A stretch of 7,536 nt of DNA, from NCBI GenBank assembly GCA_964383905.1, contig CAYLJO010000275.1:1-7536 (forward strand). Direction: 5' to 3'. The stretch comes from CAYLJO01 sp964383905 (GTDB taxonomy: Bacteria > Acidobacteriota > Blastocatellia > Pyrinomonadales > Pyrinomonadaceae). Shown in pieces: positions 1 to 6,237 of the stretch (the stretch's first letter is position 1; each line of letters starts with the position of its first letter). The translations under genes and the position numbers were made by a program. A model generated the notes under the pieces. That model was not told the origin of the DNA. It saw nothing but the letters and a program-made list of their open reading frames with translations, and did no database searches.

Positions 1-294
1 ATCGTGAACACGGCGTCGAGGGCCGCGCTCGACCACGCCGCAGGTGCGGCCGCCTACGTCGCGTCGAAAGCGGCGGCGGTGGCGATGATGGATTCGCTGG
101 CCGCAGAGGTCAAGGGCACGGGCGTGCGGGTGAACTCAGTCCTCCCCAGCATGATCGATACTGCGGCCAACCGGGGGGCGATGCCCGACGCTGATTTCAC
201 AAAGTGGACAAAGCCGGAGGAGATCGCGCGTGTGATTCTGTTCTTGTGCAGCGACGAAGCCAAAGTCATTCACGGCATCTCACTCCCCGTCTAA
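1..294 (+). CDS. short-chain dehydrogenase/reductase (SDR), C-terminal part
   Basis: The reading frame is open from the first base and ends at TAA 292-294, so the N-terminal Rossmann half (TGxxxGxG and NAG motifs) lies outside the window. The visible 97 residues begin IVNTAS, which matches the SDR strand carrying the catalytic Ser (residue 6). AYVASK follows with the catalytic YxxxK pair (Tyr19, Lys23); the 13-residue Ser-to-Tyr spacing is normal for classical SDRs. VRVNSVLPSMIDT matches the family's 'RVNxVxPGxxxT' segment, and the KPEEIARVILFLCSDEA stretch is the usual late helix. It is probably an NAD(P)-dependent cytosolic oxidoreductase; the substrate cannot be inferred. The protein ends HGISLPV and the next in-frame codons are TAA then Gly. 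Classical members often read PVYG here, so the stop may replace a Tyr codon and trim a few residues. Confidence 0.85.
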   Translation: MVNTASRAALDHAAGAAAYVASKAAAVAMMDSLAAEVKGTGVRVNSVLPSMIDTAANRGAMPDADFTKWTKPEEIARVILFLCSDEAKVIHGISLPV

Positions 295-894
295 GGAACC
301 GATTGTGGGAGGAAAGTTCGTCCACAAGTCGGTGAGGCGGGGAGTAATACCGGGGCGGGCGGGTGGATGGGCGAGATCAATTCCTGAAAACGCGGCAGGG
401 TCGAGTGGCCAAGAGCGGGGAAGATTTTATGTCAACACGGACGCGGTGCGCGCCCCTCGTTTAACCACACCCGCCCCCTCGATCTTCTTGGTCAGTGCTT
501 TTCCAAGTATTAGCCGAGAGCAGTGATCGAGTCGAATAGACTGATGACCGAAAGATCAAACTCGGCGTCTTGAATTAGCCGCGCCCCTCATCCCTATGCC
601 GCGAGGCGGGTGTAGTCATTCGTCAGGGTGAAAACGAGCGGCTAATCCCCGTGTTTTCTTATCCCGACGAGCGGAGCGAAAAGAGTGGCCGGGGCAGCAA
701 GTTGAGATGCGCCTCCACTCGAAACCAGCCTCAGACACCCGGCTCAAAACTTCCGGCAACAAACCAGTAGAATAAAAAGGGCGCCACCACAGGAGAAATT
801 CGCTCTGAGCAGTCTTAAATCTTACGCAGATCATCGAACTTTCAGGTCAAGCTACATTCCGCCAGAATAAACGCGCGGGCCACCTCTCTCTTAT
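295..894. other. 600-bp stretch without a supportable gene
   Basis: I see no recognisable protein, tRNA or rRNA on either strand. The open frames here are Arg/Gly/Ser-rich and have no credible ribosome binding site. The only structure noted is a perfect 9-bp inverted repeat, ATTAGCCGC at 574-582 and GCGGCTAAT at 638-646, with 55 bases between the arms. It has no T-run and no obvious role. The segment separates the SDR gene (plus strand) from a minus-strand cluster of small genes, so it may hold the 3' ends of transcripts from both sides. Confidence 0.5.
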
Positions 895-999
895 CTACCG
901 CCTGAAGAAGAAGAGGATGGCCACAATTATGATGAGGCCGACAATCCCGCCGGCCAGAAGAACCATCCGCCCCCGCTGCTGTATCCGGCGACGACGCAT
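895..999 (-). CDS. 34-residue single-helix membrane miniprotein
   Basis: Reading the minus strand from ATG at 999-997 to TAG at 897-895 gives a 34-residue peptide. It has a very basic N-terminus (MRRRRIQQRGR), one uninterrupted hydrophobic segment at about residues 12-32 (MVLLAGGIVGLIII, then VAILFFF) and a terminal Arg-Arg. This is a textbook single transmembrane helix flanked by positive charges, so an inner-membrane location is likely. Function is unknown and I do not recognise a named family. There is no clear Shine-Dalgarno sequence upstream, which is the main reason for caution. An overlapping frame that starts MRKGALLTIALAV a little upstream has a better GAGAGG-like site but loses the hydrophobic run, so I prefer the short frame. 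It lies downstream, on the same strand, of the broken response-regulator gene. Confidence 0.45.
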   Translation of the reverse strand: MRRRRIQQRGRMVLLAGGIVGLIIIVAILFFFRR

Positions 1000-1149
1000 G
1001 ACGGCTGCAGGACGGCGAGCGCGATTGTTAATAGAGCCCCCTTACGCATTCTTAAATCCTCTCTTCGGTAATCCTGAAAGGGGGGCGGGCGCCGTCCCGC
1101 CCTTCTCGGCCCGCTCGGTTCACTAAACGGCCCGCTTGCCTCTGTCCGC

Positions 1150-1403
1150 CTAGTGTTTGTTGCTGTTGCTGGCCTTACTGTTCGCGTTGCTGTTAGCGTT
1201 ATGGTTGTTGGCGTTTGTGGTCGAAACACCGGCTATGACGGGGACGCGCCGCCTGAGAGGATCTCCCGCGTCACCTCGAAGCCGTCCATCACCGGCATGC
1301 TCAGATCCATGAGGATCAGTTCAGGGTTGACTTCCGAGGCGAGGCGCACGTCCTCCTCGACGTTCTCGGCCTCGACGAGAATAATGGTGTGTGGCGCGGC
1401 CAT
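1150..1403 (-). pseudogene. broken CheY-like response-regulator receiver gene with Asn-rich tail
   Basis: From ATG 1403-1401 the minus strand reads 56 residues to TAG 1235-1233. The start (HTIILVE) resembles strand 1 of a receiver domain. It then jumps to AENVEEDVRLASEVNPELIL and MDLSMPVMDGFEVTREI, which are helix 2, strand 3 with the phospho-acceptor Asp of LMDLSMP, and the MPxMDGFE loop. About 35 residues between strand 1 and helix 2, including the usual acidic pair, are missing. After TREIL the frame runs to the stop, but the frame one step over continues VPVIAGVSTT. That matches receiver strand 4 and indicates a frameshift near 1240-1255. This second frame ends in an Asn-rich tail (NANNHNANSNANSKASNSNK) at TAG 1152-1150. 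Strand 5 and its conserved Lys are absent. It cannot make a normal ~120-residue receiver. A weak AGGGGT lies 8 bases upstream of the ATG, and an intact small gene precedes it by 43 bp on the same strand. Confidence 0.65.
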
Positions 1404-1446
1404 GTTCGCACCCCTATTGAAAAGAGACTCCCGGCCGGAGGGTCAC

Positions 1447-1728
1447 TCAGGAGGTGAGGCGGTCCGAGCCTGCTACCTTCACAATCTTGTTATAGACGCC
1501 GAGCAGCAGAAAAGGCGCCACCCACTGCCCGATGAAGAGGCTCGCTTTCTGTTTACCCAATAATTGCAACGTTGCCGAGATCCCGATGGAGCCGAGGGCC
1601 GCCCAGAGGAACGTGTCAGACGGGAGTTTCGCCGTCTGCTGCTCAAGAGTCCGTGCTACCATACCTTCCGTCTGTTGTGTAGGGCTGCTCTGCACCCCTG
1701 ATGTGGTCTGTGTCGCTGTTGCGCTCAT
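1447..1728 (-). CDS. small two-helix membrane protein, unknown function
   Basis: This is a 93-residue product. ATG at 1728-1726 is preferred over the upstream TTG at 1746 because an AGGGAAGG-type ribosome binding site lies just before it. The first ~35 residues are rich in Ser, Thr and Gln and probably disordered (MSATATQTTSGVQSSPTQQT). Two hydrophobic segments follow, about residues 39-58 (TFLWAALGSIGISATLQLL) and 64-80 (LFIGQWVAPFLLLGVYN), separated by a short basic loop (GKQK). The tail is KIVKVAGSDRLTS. It should be a small inner-membrane protein with a polar N-terminal extension. I do not recognise a characterised family. It lies upstream of the broken receiver gene on the same strand. 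A perfect 10-bp inverted repeat sits 43-64 bp upstream of the start, and a TTGACG on the minus strand overlaps that repeat, but no good -10 is at standard spacing. Confidence 0.7.
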   Translation of the reverse strand: MSATATQTTSGVQSSPTQQTEGMVARTLEQQTAKLPSDTFLWAALGSIGISATLQLLGKQKASLFIGQWVAPFLLLGVYNKIVKVAGSDRLTS

Positions 1729-1770
1729 ACACCTTCCCTTTCTCAATTAATTGCTATGACAGTTGTACCC

Positions 1771-1792
1771 TGACGCCGGACCTCCGGCGTCA
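1771..1792. repeat. perfect 10-bp inverted repeat upstream of the small membrane-protein gene
   Basis: TGACGCCGGA at 1771-1780 and TCCGGCGTCA at 1783-1792 are exact reverse complements separated by two bases. The repeat lies in the leader or promoter region of the minus-strand gene that starts at 1728. It has no adjoining T-run on either strand, so it does not look like a standard intrinsic terminator. It could be an operator or a leader hairpin; the sequence does not decide. Confidence 0.5.
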
Positions 1793-2357
1793 AGGCGCGA
1801 TCTTATTCAATACGGGGGTTAAGCTCGGCAATGATACATGGCGCGGCGGCGGGCGGTCGGTACGCTTGCGGACATAAGCCTCGCGCGACTGACCACAACG
1901 GCGCGTCAAGCTGTACGGTCATGGTTCTTCTTCTTTCTTACGTATATCAGTTCTGTTTCCCGTCTTTGACGTAGAGCGCGGCGCCCTAAGCTTCGAGGCG
2001 AATGCTTCCGCCTCCGGTGGATGTATAAAGTCCTTATTTCTTGTGTCGTACAGACAACATAATGGCGGCCCACTACTATTTCACACACAGTCAACAAGTC
2101 CCGGTGGATATCAGCCCGGCAAACCCGATCCCGGATTTGTAGAACTCGCCCGGCTTCAAATGGTCTCGTACGAGAGCGATGACCTGCCCCCGCACGTCGC
2201 AGGAGAGCGATCTCATTGGCCACCGCCTCAATTGAACTGCACGGCATCTATGACTTCGACCAACCGCCGGAATAGGTCAAGAGATTTTCGCGCATCTCTG
2301 TGGAAGGGATTTTGGGCCGTTTGCAATAACTTCTTGAGGCTCTTCGCACCAGGAATT
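1793..2357 (-). other. degenerate stretch with minus-strand coding fragments
   Basis: No intact recognisable gene lies here, but pieces of minus-strand sequence read like protein. From about 2350 to TGA 2230-2228 one frame gives GAKSLKKLLQTAQNPF then HRDARKSLDLFRRLVEVID, a plausible C-terminal helix region. A second frame, from ATG 2216 to TGA 2093-2091, gives RGQVIALVRDHLKPGEFYKS then GIGFAGLI. A third, longer frame (2247 to 1906) is open but Arg/His-rich and unconvincing. Adjacent short fragments in different frames on one strand fit a gene broken by frameshifts. The LKPGEFYKSGI piece faintly recalls the C-terminal region of UmuC-type polymerases, but the match is too short to claim. I saw no RNA gene or clear promoter between 1793 and 1905. 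Confidence 0.3.
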
Positions 2358-2358
2358 A

Positions 2359-2610
2359 GTGGACCAGTGCGAGACGCTGGCGACCGAGGCGGTCGAAGGC
2401 GAAGCGCGGCTCTCGCGCGGGGGCGGGACTCCGGCGCGACTGTTGCGGCTACTCGGTCTCGACAACAGCAGAGTCAGAAGTATGCCGATCCCTGTCGAAG
2501 CGCAGCCGGAAGAGTCCTTGTTAGAAACATCCGTGAAGCTGAAGCCCCGCCTCCCCCGCCCCGTCGGCCGTCGCAAGCCGCAACGCGACACCATTGGGAA
2601 AAGGCGCTAA
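2359..2610 (+). CDS. hypothetical protein, doubtful
   Basis: GTG at 2359-2361, with AGGA six bases before it, opens an 83-residue frame ending at TAA 2608-2610. The first half (CETLATEAVEGEARLSRG) uses GC-ending codons and looks coding-like. RLLRLLGLDNSRV and MPIPVEAQPEESLLETSV follow, then a strongly basic, Pro-rich end (KLKPRLPRPVGRRKPQRD). I do not recognise a family and see no membrane segment. It overlaps the far end of a minus-strand frame that starts at 2830, and at most one of the two can be real over 2474-2610. The stretch to its left is degenerate, so this may be the remnant of a larger gene. Confidence 0.3.
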   Translation: MDQCETLATEAVEGEARLSRGGGTPARLLRLLGLDNSRVRSMPIPVEAQPEESLLETSVKLKPRLPRPVGRRKPQRDTIGKRR

Positions 2611-2830
2611 ACAGCCTCAAGGTGTTATGGTGCCTTAATGTTGCTACCCCGTATTCGGCGTAGGCTTGGATCAGCTTGATGCGCGCCTCCCTCGCATCAT
2701 CCGGGTTAAGGAAGGGAAGTCGGTCGAGCACCTCCGAGGCGTAGCCGGAAGAGATGATCGTCAAGCCGCTCGCAATTTTTGTGATCGGAGGTGAAACCGA
2801 GACATGAGCGCGTGACTTCCCCTCCGTCAT
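2474..2830 (-). CDS. hypothetical protein divergent from padR, probably a truncated gene start
   Basis: ATG at 2830-2828 follows an AGGAG ribosome binding site (minus strand, 2837-2833, two bases before the start). The first ~62 residues read like genuine protein with GC-ending codons: MTEGKSRAHVSVSPPITKI, then LTIISSGYASEVLDRLPF and LNPDDAREARIKLIQAYAEY. Beyond about position 2645 the same frame stays open to 2474 but turns into Arg/Gly/Ser-rich sequence (CDGRRGGGGGASASR) that looks non-coding. I take the gene to be an N-terminal fragment joined to unrelated sequence. The family is not recognised. It is transcribed away from padR across a 66-bp gap, so its promoter region would overlap the padR promoter and the candidate operator. 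Confidence 0.4.
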   Translation of the reverse strand: MTEGKSRAHVSVSPPITKIASGLTIISSGYASEVLDRLPFLNPDDAREARIKLIQAYAEYGVATLRHHNTLRLFSAFSQWCRVAACDGRRGGGGGASASRMFLTRTLPAALRQGSAYF

Positions 2831-2838
2831 CTCTCCTC

Positions 2839-2867
2839 TTGACAATCTACAAGTAGCGCCATATCCT
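2839..2867 (+). promoter_or_regulatory. padR promoter with embedded palindrome (candidate PadR operator)
   Basis: TTGACA at 2839-2844 is a perfect -35 hexamer. After a 17-base spacer comes TATCCT at 2862-2867 as the -10, placing transcription start about 20 bases before the padR ATG at 2897. Inside the spacer, CTAC-AA-GTAG at 2847-2856 is a short palindrome, exactly where a repressor would block RNA polymerase. PadR-family regulators commonly repress their own operon, so self-regulation here is a reasonable inference. The palindrome is short and its binding protein is not proven. Confidence 0.6.
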
Positions 2868-2896
2868 CTGCCTTGCAGAACATCTACAGGAGAACC

Positions 2897-3229
2897 ATGG
2901 CGAAACAGAAGACCGACCTCTTGCAAGGCACACTCGACTTGTTAGTGCTCAAGATCCTGGCCCTAGGCCCCACTCACGGCTGGGACATCACACAACGTAT
3001 CCAACAGATCTCCGAGGACGTGCTGCGGGTCAATCAGGGCTCGCTCTACCCGGGACTGCACCGTCTGGAAGCTCAGGGCTGGATAAGTTCAGAGTGGGGA
3101 GAATCTGAGAACAATAGGCGCGCCAAGTACTACAAGCTGACCGCTGCGGGTCGCAAACAGTTGGCCGAGGAGCGTGAGACCTGGGCGAGGTTCTCTGGCG
3201 CGATCGAGCGCATCCTGCAAACTACTTGA
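2897..3229 (+). CDS. PadR-family transcriptional regulator, acidobacterial type
   Basis: The product is 110 residues, normal for short single-domain PadR proteins. The start is ATG 2897, chosen over a TTG at 2873, because AGGAGA at 2888-2893 lies three bases before it. The opening TDLLQGTLDLLVLKILALGP and THGWDITQRIQ form the first helices of the winged helix-turn-helix. LRVNQGSLYPGLHRLEAQGW (residues 43-62) is the family's signature recognition helix. RRAKYYKLTAAGRKQL (about 74-89) is the wing and final strand, and residues 90-110 make a short dimerisation helix. It is a cytosolic dimeric DNA-binding repressor that would respond to an unknown ligand. Its stop codon touches the next gene, so the two are co-transcribed; regulators of this subtype are typically paired with duplicated orphan permeases. 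The palindrome in its own promoter suggests autoregulation. Confidence 0.93.
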   Translation: MAKQKTDLLQGTLDLLVLKILALGPTHGWDITQRIQQISEDVLRVNQGSLYPGLHRLEAQGWISSEWGESENNRRAKYYKLTAAGRKQLAEERETWARFSGAIERILQTT

Positions 3230-3243
3230 GCCGGAGCTTCCCT

Positions 3244-5883
3244 ATGTTCAGCAAGCTAACGCATCGGCTGTGGGCGCTCTTCAGAGGCTCGGAATTGGAT
3301 CGCGAGCTGGATGAAGAACTGCTTTTCCACCTGGAGCGGGAGACGGAGGAGAACATCCGCAAAGGGATGGACCCGAAGGAAGCGCGCCGCGCGGCGCTCA
3401 GGGCCTTCGGCGGGGTGAGTCGGGCGAAAGAGGAGTGTCGTGAGGCGCGTGGCGTGAGGTTGATTGAAGACCTGTGGCAAGACCTACGTTACGGAGCGAG
3501 AACATTACGTAAGAAGCCCGGCTTCACTCTCGTCGCCGTGCTCACGCTGGGGCTTGGCATCGGAGCTTGCACGGCCATCTTCAGCGTTGTGGACGCCGTG
3601 CTGCTGCGCCCGTTGCCGTACCCTGGAGCGGAGAAGCTCGTCAGCCTCAGAGAAGTCGACACGAAGGGCCGGCAGATCACTTTCGCCGAGCCGAACTTTC
3701 TGGACGTGCGTGCGCGCAACCACACGCTCGCGGCGGCTGCGGAATATGTCGTGGCGTTGACGCCCGTCGGCGGCGGAAGCTACCCGGTGCGCACGAATGT
3801 CGCCGCCGTGTCGGGCGAATTTTTCAAGACGCTCGGAGTGCAGCCCGCGACCGGGCGGAGCTTCCTGCCGGAAGAATTGAGGGCCGGCGCTCATCCCGTG
3901 GCGGTGGTAAGTCATGGCTACTGGCAAAGACTGCTCGGCAGCCGCAGCGATCTGGATGCCATCTCGCTCCGCATCGGCGATATCAGTTACACGGTCGTGG
4001 GCGTCATGCCTCAAACCTTCAACTTTCCCAAGGACGCGGAAATCTGGGTGCCGATCGTATTCCCGTCGTCGGAGTCGCGCAGGTCGCACGGAAAGAGCGT
4101 GATCGCTCGCCTGCGCGATGGCGTGACGCTCGGGCAAGCGCGCGCGGACCTTAGCACGATCGGCAAACAACTCAGGCAGGAGAATGGTGCAGGCGTAGAC
4201 CTGGTTGACGTGGCCGCGCGGCCATTGAAAGACGCGCTGGTCGGCGATGTCGGTCAGAGCCTGCTGGTGATGCTTGCGGCGGTTGTGTTTCTGATGCTCG
4301 TGGCCTGCACCAACGTCGCCAATCTGCTGCTCGCGCGAGCAGTCGCGCGGCAGCGCGAGCTCGCCGTGCGCACCGCTCTGGGCGCAACGCGGTGGCGGCT
4401 GGCGCGGCAATTCATCGCCGAAAATCTGATACTTGCTCTGTTGGCCGGAGTCCTTGGCGTGCTGCTCTCGTGCTGTGGCGTAGACGCGCTAGTCGGCCTC
4501 AGTCAAGGCAACCTGCCGCGCGCAGATGAGATAAGCGTCAACCTACACTCTCTGGCATTTACTTTCGCGCTCTCATCGCTCATGGCAGTGGCGCTCGGCC
4601 TGGTGCCGGTACTGCGTTTCGACATGAGCGATTTACAGGAGGATCTGAAAGAGGCTGGGCGGGGGCGAACCGCCAACGCCGTGACCAGCCGCCTGCGAGC
4701 GACGCTCGTCGTAACCGAAGTGGCTCTGACGATGGTGCTCCTGACCGGCGCCGGGCTGCTCGTCAAGAGCTTCGTCAAGGTGCTGGAGGTTGATCCCGGC
4801 TTTAGCACCGAGAGCGCCGTGGCGATGGAGATCTCGCCGAGCAACGATGAGCAGCCTGGCGGCTACGTGAGCGATGAGGTGGGCAAGAAGCGCCGGGCCG
4901 TCTTTTACCAGCAGGCGCTCGAGCGCATCGCAGCACTGCCCGGCGTGACGGCGGTCGGCGGCGTCAACGGCCTGCCGATGACCGGCGGGGGCGCCGACGG
5001 CCAGTTTCTGATTGACAATAATCCGGCGCGAAAAGGCTACGGCGAATTTCGCGTCGCCAGTCCCGGCTATTTCAACGCGATGGGCATAGGCCTGCGGCGC
5101 GGGCGACTCTTCGATCAAAGCGATGGGCCTGAGACACAGCAGGTGGCGCTCATCAGCGAACGGCTGGCGCGCCAGTACTGGCCGGACGAAGACCCGCTCG
5201 GCAAAGGCATCCAGTACTCCAGCATGGACGGCGACACGCACCTGCTGCGAGTGGTCGGCGTGGTCGGTGACGTGCGCGAGTTCGGGCTGGAGGCGCCCCC
5301 CCACCCGACCGTTTACGTTCACTACCTGCAACGCCCGGGGCAGGCCTGGAGCTTGACCATCGTCGTGCGCACCCGGGGAGACGTAAAGACATTGATTCCG
5401 GCGATGCGGAGCGCGATGCAATCGCTCGACCGCGATGTCCCGACCAGCTTCCACACCCTCGACCAGGTCTATTCGTCTTCGCTCGACAACCGCCGGTTCA
5501 GCCTAGTGATCTTCGCAAGCTTCGCCGTCGCGGCGCTGCTGCTGGCCGCGTTAGGGATTTACGGCGTGACCTCTTACGTCGTCACCCAGCGTACTCAGGA
5601 GATCGGCATCCGCCTCGCCTTGGGCGCGCGGGTGGCGGACGTGTTGCGGCTTGTCATCGCGCAGGGGATGAAGTCAGTGTTGCTCGGCCTCGCTATCGGG
5701 TTGGGAGGGGCTTTCGCGCTGACGCGCCTACTCGCTCATTTGCTCTTCGGGGTGAGCGCGACCGATCCGCCGACGTTCACGGTCGTCACGGCGCTTCTGA
5801 TCTTGGTCGGGTTGCTGGCTTGTCTCGTGCCGGCTCGCCGCGCGACGAAGGTTGACCCGATGGTGGCATTAAGATACGAGTGA
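3244..5883 (+). CDS. ADOP-type duplicated MacB/FtsX-like ABC permease
   Basis: The product is 879 residues from ATG 3244, which has GGAG at 3233-3236. A TTG at 3226 overlapping the padR stop (TTGA) would add six residues and is possible. The layout is that of acidobacterial duplicated orphan permeases: an N-terminal soluble segment (about 1-85; LDEELLFHLERETEENIRKG), a first membrane helix (about 93-121; FTLVAVLTLGLGIGACTAIF), and a periplasmic MacB-like domain to about 335. Three helices follow (about 340-364, 391-413, 436-457), with the FtsX cytoplasmic motif RQRELAVRTALGATRWR between the first two. The second half repeats this: helix about 484-510, periplasmic domain, then three helices (about 754-780, 800-830, 843-867) with RTQEIGIRLALGA. 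It ends VDPMVALRYE, as the family does. It has no ATP-binding domain and no ATPase gene is nearby. Substrate is unknown; macrolide or lipoprotein handling is only family analogy. The frame is intact. Confidence 0.95.
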   Translation: MFSKLTHRLWALFRGSELDRELDEELLFHLERETEENIRKGMDPKEARRAALRAFGGVSRAKEECREARGVRLIEDLWQDLRYGARTLRKKPGFTLVAVLTLGLGIGACTAIFSVVDAVLLRPLPYPGAEKLVSLREVDTKGRQITFAEPNFLDVRARNHTLAAAAEYVVALTPVGGGSYPVRTNVAAVSGEFFKTLGVQPATGRSFLPEELRAGAHPVAVVSHGYWQRLLGSRSDLDAISLRIGDISYTVVGVMPQTFNFPKDAEIWVPIVFPSSESRRSHGKSVIARLRDGVTLGQARADLSTIGKQLRQENGAGVDLVDVAARPLKDALVGDVGQSLLVMLAAVVFLMLVACTNVANLLLARAVARQRELAVRTALGATRWRLARQFIAENLILALLAGVLGVLLSCCGVDALVGLSQGNLPRADEISVNLHSLAFTFALSSLMAVALGLVPVLRFDMSDLQEDLKEAGRGRTANAVTSRLRATLVVTEVALTMVLLTGAGLLVKSFVKVLEVDPGFSTESAVAMEISPSNDEQPGGYVSDEVGKKRRAVFYQQALERIAALPGVTAVGGVNGLPMTGGGADGQFLIDNNPARKGYGEFRVASPGYFNAMGIGLRRGRLFDQSDGPETQQVALISERLARQYWPDEDPLGKGIQYSSMDGDTHLLRVVGVVGDVREFGLEAPPHPTVYVHYLQRPGQAWSLTIVVRTRGDVKTLIPAMRSAMQSLDRDVPTSFHTLDQVYSSSLDNRRFSLVIFASFAVAALLLAALGIYGVTSYVVTQRTQEIGIRLALGARVADVLRLVIAQGMKSVLLGLAIGLGGAFALTRLLAHLLFGVSATDPPTFTVVTALLILVGLLACLVPARRATKVDPMVALRYE

Positions 5884-6031
5884 CGAAGGCGCGGACGGGT
5901 GAGTTGGCGAAACGCAAAACGCCATCGCGGAGCCCTCTAGAATCTGCCTTGATTCCTTGACCGTGCTTGCTGCTATTCTTTCAGATTCTCGATGTAGACA
6001 AATATTCTCCTCGACCAGCTGAGGGACTTGG
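5884..6031. other. gap after the permease operon, no gene seen
   Basis: This is the 3' flank of the permease gene. A short inverted repeat, TGGCG at 5905-5909 and CGCCA at 5920-5924 with an A-rich loop, could be a weak stem, but no T-run follows, so I do not call a terminator. A minus-strand frame covers it (start 6051; LVEENICLHRESERIAAS), but that frame overlaps the end of the ADP-ribosylglycohydrolase remnant, runs into the permease stop and has no ribosome binding site. Confidence 0.4.
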
Positions 6032-6229
6032 CTATGCATAATTGGTTTCACTGAAGGGCCACGAGGGTAACGACTCTCTTGACCTCTTCCATTCCTTCGG
6101 AATACCTTCTTCTCCGGTACACAGCGCTACGATCACGCCCACGATAGCGCACGTCGTATCGCGATCTCCTAAACCGCTTACCGTCAGCCAGAGCGCTTCT
6201 TCGTAGTTATTCAAGTGCTCCCCAGCGCA
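6032..6229 (-). pseudogene. ADP-ribosylglycohydrolase (DraG-like), C-terminal remnant
   Basis: Minus-strand frame from 6229 (an in-frame TGA lies just upstream at 6232-6230) to TAG 6034-6032, 65 residues. It carries HLNNYEEALWLTVSGLGDRD then TTCAIVGVIVAL. The GDRDTT block (residues 21-26) is the C-terminal metal-binding motif (GDxDT) of the ADP-ribosylglycohydrolase family, whose members have about 300 residues and use a second acidic motif near the N-terminus. EGIPKEWKRSRESLPSWPF is the familiar family tail. Only the last fifth or so of the enzyme is present, so it cannot be catalytic. The original would have removed ADP-ribose from proteins or small molecules in the cytosol. The break coincides with the left end of an Hsp70 remnant on the other strand. 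Confidence 0.72.
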
Positions 6230-6237
6230 TCACACCA

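Noticed and set aside
574..646. 9-bp inverted repeat ATTAGCCGC/GCGGCTAAT as a possible mobile-element end or attC
   Set aside because: No GTTRRRY/RYYYAAC boxes, no transposase remnant and no target duplication are visible. It could be chance or part of an interspersed repeat.
927..1229. 100-codon minus-strand frame (and its MRKGALLTIALAV internal start)
   Set aside because: It reads through the Asn-rich repeat in the wrong frame as Thr/Arg-rich sequence, and overlaps the more convincing 34-residue membrane protein. The short signal-like stretch is too brief to support a gene.
1818..1824. GTTAAGC, a GTTRRRY motif that could be the end of a third attC-like site
   Set aside because: No matching AAC-type left box or paired arms are found in the preceding ~130 bases; the nearby palindrome at 1771-1792 has the wrong layout.
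2043..2663. 206-codon plus-strand frame
   Set aside because: It is Arg/Ser/Pro-rich with no family motif and runs over several better-looking fragments in other frames. It is probably open only because of base composition.
3505..4410. 301-codon open frame on the minus strand inside the permease gene
   Set aside because: It is antisense to a clear, full-length permease, is His/Arg/Gln-rich, and matches the shadow frame expected from GC-rich coding sequence.
4633..5454. 273-codon minus-strand open frame inside the permease gene
   Set aside because: Same reason: the plus strand has intact FtsX-type motifs throughout, and the minus product has no recognisable domain.
5905..5924. Possible terminator after the permease gene
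   Set aside because: The stem is only 5 bp with a 10-base loop, and no T-run follows.
5869..6051. 60-codon minus-strand frame below the ADP-ribosylglycohydrolase remnant
   Set aside because: It overlaps both the remnant's end and the permease stop, starts at GTG without a ribosome binding site, and matches nothing I recognise.
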